Source of the DNA: an uncultured Erysipelotrichaceae bacterium
GTDB taxonomy: Bacteria; Bacillota_I; Bacilli_A; RFN20; CAG-826
DNA length: 9,764 nt
Assembly (NCBI GenBank): GCA_902799855.1
Contig: CADCCA010000039.1
Coordinates: forward strand, 1-9,764
Direction of reading: 5' to 3'
The number at the start of each line of letters is the position of its first letter. The first letter of the stretch is position 1. This document shows, in pieces, positions 7,316 to 9,764 of the stretch. The notes below the pieces were generated by a model, which saw only the letters and a program-made list of their open reading frames with translations, ran no database searches and had not been told where the DNA came from. The position numbers and the translations under genes were made by a program.

Positions 7316-7341
7316 ATTGCTTATTAAAAGCAATAATTATA
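7316..7341 (-). promoter_or_regulatory. znuA promoter -10 with overlapping inverted repeat (candidate metal operator)
   Basis: On the minus strand a perfect TATAAT (7341-7336) is followed one base later by the perfect inverted repeat ATTGCTT-TTAAT-AAGCAAT (7334-7316). The repeat covers the expected transcription start and lies 28 bases upstream of the ATG. That position suits a repressor such as a Zur/Fur-type or AdcR-type regulator. No convincing -35 hexamer was found. A 10-bp palindrome TCTAATTAGA lies further upstream at 7359-7368. Alternative: the repeat followed by CTTTT could be a weak attenuator or terminator stem between the small upstream gene and znuA. It does not match the B. subtilis Zur or streptococcal AdcR consensus that I know. 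Confidence 0.5.
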
Positions 7342-7359
7342 ATAAATATTAAGGATTAT

Positions 7360-7659
7360 CTAATTAGACAACTTAGTCTTTAATGACACTAAAGTGGAAA
7401 AATCTATATTTTTACAAGTATATGCAATAACGGCAATGAAAAGGAATAAAGCTGGTAATAAGAAAACCACAACTGAGACAGGATTTGGTGTCTTAGTATG
7501 ATTAATTGTTTCTTTGGTGGTTCTAATCACTTCACAAATCTGACATTCTTCGTGATTACAGTGGTGAGTGGATTCCACAACGGAAACAATTGGTGATAAG
7601 ACAACGAAGAACGCTGACACTATCACGAATAACTTTGCGAAAAACTTTTTAATTTTCAT
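7360..7659 (-). CDS. Small two-TM protein with His/Cys cluster, upstream of znuA
   Basis: A 99-residue protein of no named family. A hydrophobic N-terminal segment (about 8-29, signal peptide or anchor) precedes a short region with HHCNHEECQIC (about 32-42), then a hydrophilic stretch. A second TM segment (about 60-82) and a Lys/Ser/Leu-rich tail ending 'STLVSLKTKLSN' follow. The predicted topology puts the His/Cys cluster outside the membrane. Three His and three Cys within 11 residues, beside a zinc importer, make zinc binding or zinc sensing likely by inference. I recall similar small proteins with a CxxxxCxxC-type cluster near zinc ABC genes in gut Firmicutes, without a known function. 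ATG 7659 is preferred over TTG 7665: it has a weak GAAAG site, while the TTG has none. The gene ends 72 bases before znuA. Confidence 0.8.
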   Translation of the reverse strand: MKIKKFFAKLFVIVSAFFVVLSPIVSVVESTHHCNHEECQICEVIRTTKETINHTKTPNPVSVVVFLLPALFLFIAVIAYTCKNIDFSTLVSLKTKLSN

Positions 7660-7675
7660 ATTCAACTTTCAAACT

Positions 7676-7681
7676 ATTATA
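7676..7681 (-). promoter_or_regulatory. Candidate -10 element of the small His/Cys protein gene
   Basis: A perfect TATAAT on the minus strand (in GATATATAATAG) ends 16 bases before the ATG at 7659. It leaves a 5' leader of roughly 9-10 bases containing GAAAG. The sequence upstream is nearly pure A/T with no clear -35 hexamer. A hairpin with a T-run (7705-7735) just upstream would insulate this promoter from transcription arriving from the right. Confidence 0.4.
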
Positions 7682-7704
7682 TATCAAAAATTTAATAAAT
7701 AATT

Positions 7705-7735
7705 AAAAAACGGTAATGAACTAAATCAATACCGT
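7705..7735 (-). terminator. Rho-independent terminator-like hairpin
   Basis: On the minus strand the stem ACGGTA ... TACCGT (6 bp, 14-base loop) is followed by five further T residues. On the plus strand the same hairpin is followed by ATTTTATTT, so it may work in both directions. It lies between the remnant-filled region and the zinc block. The stem is short, so efficiency is uncertain. Confidence 0.5.
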
Positions 7736-7761
7736 ATTTTATTTCGTGGCTTAAACTTCCT

Positions 7762-7807
7762 ATTTTGATAGTCAAAGCGAGAACACATGAGAACAGTGAG
7801 AACACCC
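7762..7807. repeat. Dispersed repeat copy 1: three GAGAACA heptamers
   Basis: The heptamer GAGAACA occurs three times exactly, at 7779-7785, 7789-7795 and 7798-7804 (steps of 10 and 9 bases). It is preceded by ATTTTGATA-n-CAAAG. The same arrangement recurs in the same orientation at 9145-9187 with about six substitutions and a 2-base difference in the left part. Regular spacing close to one helical turn suggests protein-binding iterons, for example transposase sites at the end of an insertion element. A coding remnant ends 10 bases away on the minus strand, which fits an element end. No element was identified. Confidence 0.6.
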
Positions 7808-7814
7808 ATAAACA

Positions 7815-7883
7815 CTAGATTTTGATGGTTTTACCGCATTTGAGGTGCCATTCTATGGTGCCGTCACGCAACACATGCCACGA
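7815..7883 (-). pseudogene. C-terminal coding remnant, possibly transposase/recombinase
   Basis: On the minus strand this stretch reads as 22 residues, 'SWHVLRDGTIEWHLKCGKTIKI', then TAG, with a TGA just upstream in the same frame. The composition (two Trp, alternating charged and hydrophobic residues, Lys-rich end) looks like the tail of a real protein rather than random AT-rich sequence, and base composition is richer in GC than the surroundings. The repeat of GAGAACA heptamers follows just after the stop. A transposase or recombinase end is a guess from that position. It overlaps, in another frame, the end of the MetK-like fragment. Confidence 0.35.
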
Positions 7884-7984
7884 TCAACTAGTGTGGCAAA
7901 GTTTCTATAAGCAAGGTCTATTAAAGCTCCTGCTATTCGGTCAGCAACCTTATCTGGATGACTTAGATTTACATGTTCATGCAT
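7853..7984 (-). pseudogene. Truncated methionine adenosyltransferase (MetK-like) start fragment
   Basis: Starting at ATG 7984, with an AAAAAGGAG ribosome site about 10 bases upstream, the minus strand encodes MHEHVNLSHPDKVADRIAGA then LIDLAYR (27 residues). This matches the N-terminal metal/ATP-binding segment of S-adenosylmethionine synthetase, where GHPDK(I/V)AD(Q/R)I is nearly invariant and the next helix ends in (L/I)DxxY. After residue 27 the similarity stops. The frame runs on for 16 residues of unrelated sequence ('NFATLVDRGMCCVTAP') and ends in TAG. About 350 residues of the enzyme are absent, so it cannot be active. The break point near 7904 looks like a deletion or insertion junction. 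The call rests on a short motif only. Confidence 0.5.
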
Positions 7985-8056
7985 AGTATGTTTTCTCCTT
8001 TTTGATAAAAATGATAAAAATACCTTTATGATTACTTAGCAATGAATAAAGACATC

Positions 8057-8080
8057 AAAAAAGCCCCATTTTTCGTGGGG
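8057..8080 (-). terminator. Rho-independent terminator of the CmpB-like gene
   Basis: On the minus strand CCCCA-(7-base loop)-TGGGG is followed by C and six T residues. This strong GC stem lies about 50 bases after the stop codon at 8129-8131. It is the clearest GC-rich stem in the window and ends transcription before the remnant region. Confidence 0.85.
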
Positions 8081-8128
8081 TTTAGTCAGCTATCTTGATA
8101 TTAAATTCTTCAAGAGACAAATAATTAA

Positions 8129-8755
8129 TTAATGCTTATCTTTGTTTCTAATTTCTTTGATTCTGCGCTTAAATTCTTTTTTAAGTTCTTCAAATCTTAA
8201 ATCGCCATACTCTTTGAATTCTTTTAACTTTGAAGCGAGGTGAATGGAATAAGCAAAGTCAACCAATATTGCACCGATGACCGCTCCAACAAAGTATGTA
8301 TAGATGAGGTTCTCGCTTATCCAAGATATTCCTTCCACTAAAATAGGATTTAATAAGAAATAATATAATGAGCCAACAACTAACCATATTAATGAGAATG
8401 ACGGACAAATAATGCCCATGATATTCCCTTTGCGATTTGAATAATCCCATAATTTAATCTTGAGGCCTTTTATAAAAATAAGACCAGCGACAAATTCTAT
8501 TAATGTCATTCCTACTCCGATAATAGCAATGCGAGCAACAATATCCCATACTTTTGTATTAATTCCTAAAGGAATATTGCTGACTCCGTATAGAACAATT
8601 ACTCCAAAACCATAAATTGGTAAATAAGGTCCAGTTAAAAAGCCGGGATTCATCCATTTCTTTTGCGAGACAAATCTACGGAAGAAAAGTTCTATTACCC
8701 ATCCTAGCAATGAACCAATGACAAATAAGGTCGATATTATTACTAAATATTTCAT
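8129..8755 (-). CDS. CmpB-like putative ABC-transporter type IV membrane protein
   Basis: A 208-residue membrane protein of the Pfam ABC_trans_CmpB family (PF06541), whose 'ABC transporter' label is not backed by firm function. Family signatures are clear: 'GSLLGWVIELFFRRFV' (about 14-29), 'NPGFLTGPYLPIYGFGVIVLY' (about 36-56), 'EFVAGLIFIKGLKIKLWDYS' (about 86-105) and 'GNIMGIICPSFSLIWLVVGSL' (about 109-129). About five to six TM segments occupy residues 1-170, followed by a highly charged cytoplasmic tail (about 172-208, Lys/Glu/Arg rich, probably helical). ATG 8755 has no strong ribosome site. A TAAAAT box lies 8 bases upstream and the end of a coding remnant 6 bases upstream. The terminator downstream indicates a single-gene or end-of-operon unit. 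No ATPase gene is nearby, so transport is unproven. Confidence 0.9.
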   Translation of the reverse strand: MKYLVIISTLFVIGSLLGWVIELFFRRFVSQKKWMNPGFLTGPYLPIYGFGVIVLYGVSNIPLGINTKVWDIVARIAIIGVGMTLIEFVAGLIFIKGLKIKLWDYSNRKGNIMGIICPSFSLIWLVVGSLYYFLLNPILVEGISWISENLIYTYFVGAVIGAILVDFAYSIHLASKLKEFKEYGDLRFEELKKEFKRRIKEIRNKDKH

Positions 8756-8761
8756 CGCTTT

Positions 8762-8986
8762 TTATTTTAGCAAATGTTGTATAGATTGTTTAAATTGTTT
8801 TAATTCTGTTTTTGTCATATTGGCCCTTACCATGAACAGCCTCATCATCGCCCCTAAGGTTTTCGGATCGGAATCCACGAGCCTCTTCCCTTGGTTTGGG
8901 AAGAATACGCCGCACCATTTCTTGAAGGCGTTAGAGAAGCAGATATCGTATTCGCTGGGCTTCGCATCGATTTTTGTTAGTATCTG
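8762..8986 (-). pseudogene. C-terminal remnant of an unidentified protein, GC-rich
   Basis: On the minus strand an uninterrupted 74-codon frame follows a TAA at 8989-8987 and has no usable start near its beginning. It reads like real protein: 'SEYDICFSNAFKKWCGVFF', 'KRLVDSDPKTLGAMMRLF' and an end 'TELKQFKQSIQHLLK'. The first three quarters (8820-8975) are about half G+C with codons such as GCG, CCC, GGC and CTC, unlike its AT-rich neighbours. The last 18 codons switch abruptly to AT-rich usage. I read it as the 3' end of a transferred, truncated gene, possibly fused to native sequence at 8818. I do not recognise the family. The last 18 codons could instead be a separate small ORF (ATG 8818, AAGGG site 6 bases upstream). 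Confidence 0.45.
8764..8769 (-). promoter_or_regulatory. Candidate -10 box directly before the CmpB-like gene
   Basis: TAAAAT on the minus strand ends 8 bases before ATG 8755, in the context TAAAATAAAAAGCG-ATG. This closely resembles TATAATAAAAGCC-ATG before the acetyltransferase at 3002. If used, the transcript would start at or beside the start codon. A convincing -35 is not seen, and the box overlaps the stop codon of the upstream remnant, so chance is quite possible. Confidence 0.3.
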
Positions 8987-8994
8987 TTAGAAAA

Positions 8995-9024
8995 GAACGA
9001 AAGCCCTTTCATTTCCAATCGTTC
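8995..9024 (-). terminator. Inverted repeat with T-run, weak terminator candidate
   Basis: On the minus strand GAACGA ... TCGTTC (6 bp) is followed by TTTT. Inside it a second small palindrome, GAAAGGGCTTTC, offers an alternative fold. It lies just upstream of the GC-rich remnant, about 60 bases after the stronger terminator of the lipoprotein gene. It may be a back-up terminator or a relic of an inserted element's end. Confidence 0.3.
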
Positions 9025-9086
9025 CTTAATAAAAACTTATTTATTTTTAATATTCAAAACTAATATAAAGTGCCATTTTTGGATGC

Positions 9087-9114
9087 AAAAAAGCCAATCC
9101 TCTATAGAATTGGC
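9087..9114 (-). terminator. Rho-independent terminator of the 9187-9705 lipoprotein gene
   Basis: On the minus strand GCCAAT-(10-base loop with TCTATAGA)-ATTGGC is followed by six T residues, about 70 bases after the lipoprotein stop codon. The stem with an immediate T-run is a standard intrinsic terminator. Confidence 0.8.
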
Positions 9115-9144
9115 GTTTCTTGAAACGTTTGGGTCGAAAGCACC

Positions 9145-9187
9145 ATTTTGATACAAAGTGAAAGCACTTGAGAACAGTGAAAACACC
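9145..9187. repeat. Dispersed repeat copy 2: degenerate GARARCA heptamers
   Basis: The segment ATTTTGATACAAAGTGAAAGCACTTGAGAACAGTGAAAACACC-like (9145-9187, described in parts) aligns with 7762-7807 in the same orientation. Its units are GAAAGCA, GAGAACA and GAAAACA with the same 9-10 base steps, and a further GAAAGCA at 9136-9142 extends the series. The repeat starts exactly at the stop codon of the adjacent minus-strand lipoprotein gene. The two copies bracket a 1.4-kb segment that contains the CmpB-like gene and the remnants. Confidence 0.6.
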
Positions 9188-9705
9188 TAATAGTATAATA
9201 TCTCAGGATCTGGCATTGCTTTCCATTCATCGGAAGCGATTAAAGTGTTTTTAATAGTTAAAAGGAGGGCTAAATATTTTTTGCCTCTTTCGGTGACACC
9301 ATCTGGTATTTCATTTAAAATTGGGCAATCCTTTGATGCAATGGTTTTATCATTGATTTCAAAAACATAATCCACTGATGGAGAAGTCATTATTAGACTA
9401 CCCTCATATGGATAATAATCATCTGCGTATGAATAAACATTTATCGCTTTTGCCATCTCATAAATTTCGTTGATATTTGGATATTGGCAAGTTGTAATAT
9501 ATTCTTCTGGCTGCCTTTCTCTGACATATTTCGTTTTAATAAGCGTTCCTGTTCTAGAATCATATGAGGAATCCAATTGGACACCCCAGGTAAGCACAAA
9601 ATAGAAATCTTCTTGGTCTATAGAGAAAGAAGGAACATCACTAGTAGAACATGATGAAATCGCCATTAACATGGTAATAGGAATGAACAAGTATTTTTTA
9701 TTCAT
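9187..9705 (-). CDS. Unknown lipoprotein
   Basis: A 172-residue exported lipoprotein: 'MNKKYLFIPITMLMAISSC' ends in a lipobox-like AISSC with Cys19. The mature protein is rich in Tyr, Asp and Ser ('EDFYFVLTWGVQLDSSYDS', 'YSYADDYYPYEG') with alternating beta-type segments and a helical stretch near 'KYLALLLTIKNTLIASDEW'. One Cys pair (C74 and C127) may form a bond or be unpaired. I do not recognise the family. The ATG at 9705 has a strong TAGGAGG site about 8 bases upstream, and the gene has its own terminator. The C-terminus ends 'DPEILYY' exactly where the GARARCA repeat begins, so the natural end might have been altered by an insertion or deletion; this cannot be decided without homologues. 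Confidence 0.8.
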   Translation of the reverse strand: MNKKYLFIPITMLMAISSCSTSDVPSFSIDQEDFYFVLTWGVQLDSSYDSRTGTLIKTKYVRERQPEEYITTCQYPNINEIYEMAKAINVYSYADDYYPYEGSLIMTSPSVDYVFEINDKTIASKDCPILNEIPDGVTERGKKYLALLLTIKNTLIASDEWKAMPDPEILYY

Positions 9706-9722
9706 GTTGAAGCCCTCCTACT

Positions 9723-9754
9723 AATATGACGATAGATTTTAATGATGTTGTCAA
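9723..9754 (-). promoter_or_regulatory. Possible promoter of the right-hand lipoprotein gene
   Basis: A perfect TTGACA lies on the minus strand at 9754-9749. The best -10-like hexamer, CATATT (9728-9723), is 20 bases downstream, which is longer than the normal 16-18. The -35 is convincing in sequence but the pairing is not. The start codon lies 17 bases beyond the -10 candidate. Confidence 0.3.
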
Positions 9755-9764
9755 AACTATTTTA

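Larger units (their letters stand above)
7660..8128. other. 469-bp gene-poor stretch with remnants, repeat and two terminators
   Basis: No intact gene was found here. It contains, left to right, the promoter of the small His/Cys gene, a terminator-like hairpin, the GAGAACA repeat, two overlapping coding remnants in different frames, a small direct repeat (TGATAAAAA twice, 8003-8020) upstream of the MetK-like start, and the terminator of the CmpB-like gene. I see no tRNA or recognisable riboswitch. The mix of coding fragments suggests decay after one or more recombination or insertion events. Confidence 0.6.
8756..9186. other. 431-bp stretch without intact gene
   Basis: From left to right it holds the start region of the CmpB-like gene, the GC-rich coding remnant (8762-8986), an inverted repeat (8995-9024), about 60 bases of featureless AT-rich sequence (9025-9086), the terminator of the right-hand lipoprotein (9087-9114), a small GTTTC-TT-GAAAC hairpin (9115-9126) and the second copy of the GARARCA repeat. 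No RNA gene or complete mobile element was recognised. Confidence 0.6.

Noticed and set aside
7779..7804. CRISPR-like array from the GAGAACA units
   Set aside because: Units are 7 bases with 2-3 base gaps, far too short for repeats and spacers, and no cas genes are present.
8259..8450. Second minus-strand frame inside the CmpB-like gene
   Set aside because: It lies wholly inside a gene with clear family signatures and lacks a ribosome site.
8718..8990. Plus-strand open frame across the GC-rich patch
   Set aside because: It starts inside the CmpB-like gene on the opposite strand, has no ribosome site, and the minus reading of the patch is more protein-like. A plus-strand origin for the GC-rich part cannot be fully excluded.
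1..9764. Mycoplasma-type genetic code (TGA as Trp)
   Set aside because: The lipoprotein at 3669-4166 ends in TGA right where the next ribosome site begins, Trp codons seen are TGG, and no gene needs TGA read-through to reach family length.

Overview
The window looks like chromosome from an AT-rich, Gram-positive-type bacterium of the Bacillota/Bacilli, in the neighbourhood of Erysipelotrichales, RF39 or similar gut lineages. The grounds are low GC, AGGAGG-type ribosome sites, short signal-peptidase-II lipoproteins, a lipoprotein-type metal-binding protein and no outer-membrane genes. TGA serves as a stop codon (at 3669-3671) and tryptophan is TGG, so the standard bacterial code fits better than the mycoplasma code. 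The lineage is inferred; no rRNA or marker gene is present.

Layout: almost everything lies on the minus strand. The left edge (1-573, plus) holds the 3' part of a GT4-type glycosyltransferase, which converges on and overlaps the minus-strand genes. Reading the minus strand from right to left there is: (a) an unknown lipoprotein (9705-9187) with its own terminator; (b) a patchy region (9186-7666) with one intact gene for a CmpB-like multi-pass membrane protein (8755-8129), two gene remnants, a methionine adenosyltransferase start fragment fused to unrelated sequence, and two direct copies of a repeat made of GARARCA heptamers; (c) a zinc-uptake block (7659-3070); (d) a metabolic trio (3002-560): hexapeptide acetyltransferase, BaiN/HI0933-like flavoprotein and acyl-ACP thioesterase, linked by stop/start overlap and 2-nt spacing.

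The zinc block is the centre of interest. A small two-TM protein with an exposed HHCNHEECQIC cluster comes first. After a promoter with a perfect inverted repeat at the expected transcription start come znuA (His-rich loop), znuC and znuB, then two short lipoproteins and a four-TM protein, all nearly abutting. Both lipoproteins resemble the C-terminal domain of the DUF1980/TIGR03943 (YcgQ-like) family and carry cysteine clusters. I infer that this is one extracytoplasmic zinc capture and import system with accessory metal-handling lipoproteins that have no assigned function.

No tRNA, rRNA, CRISPR array, replication origin or complete insertion sequence was seen. Intergenic stretches over 300 bases (7660-8128 and 8756-9186) contain remnants, repeats and terminators, described individually.
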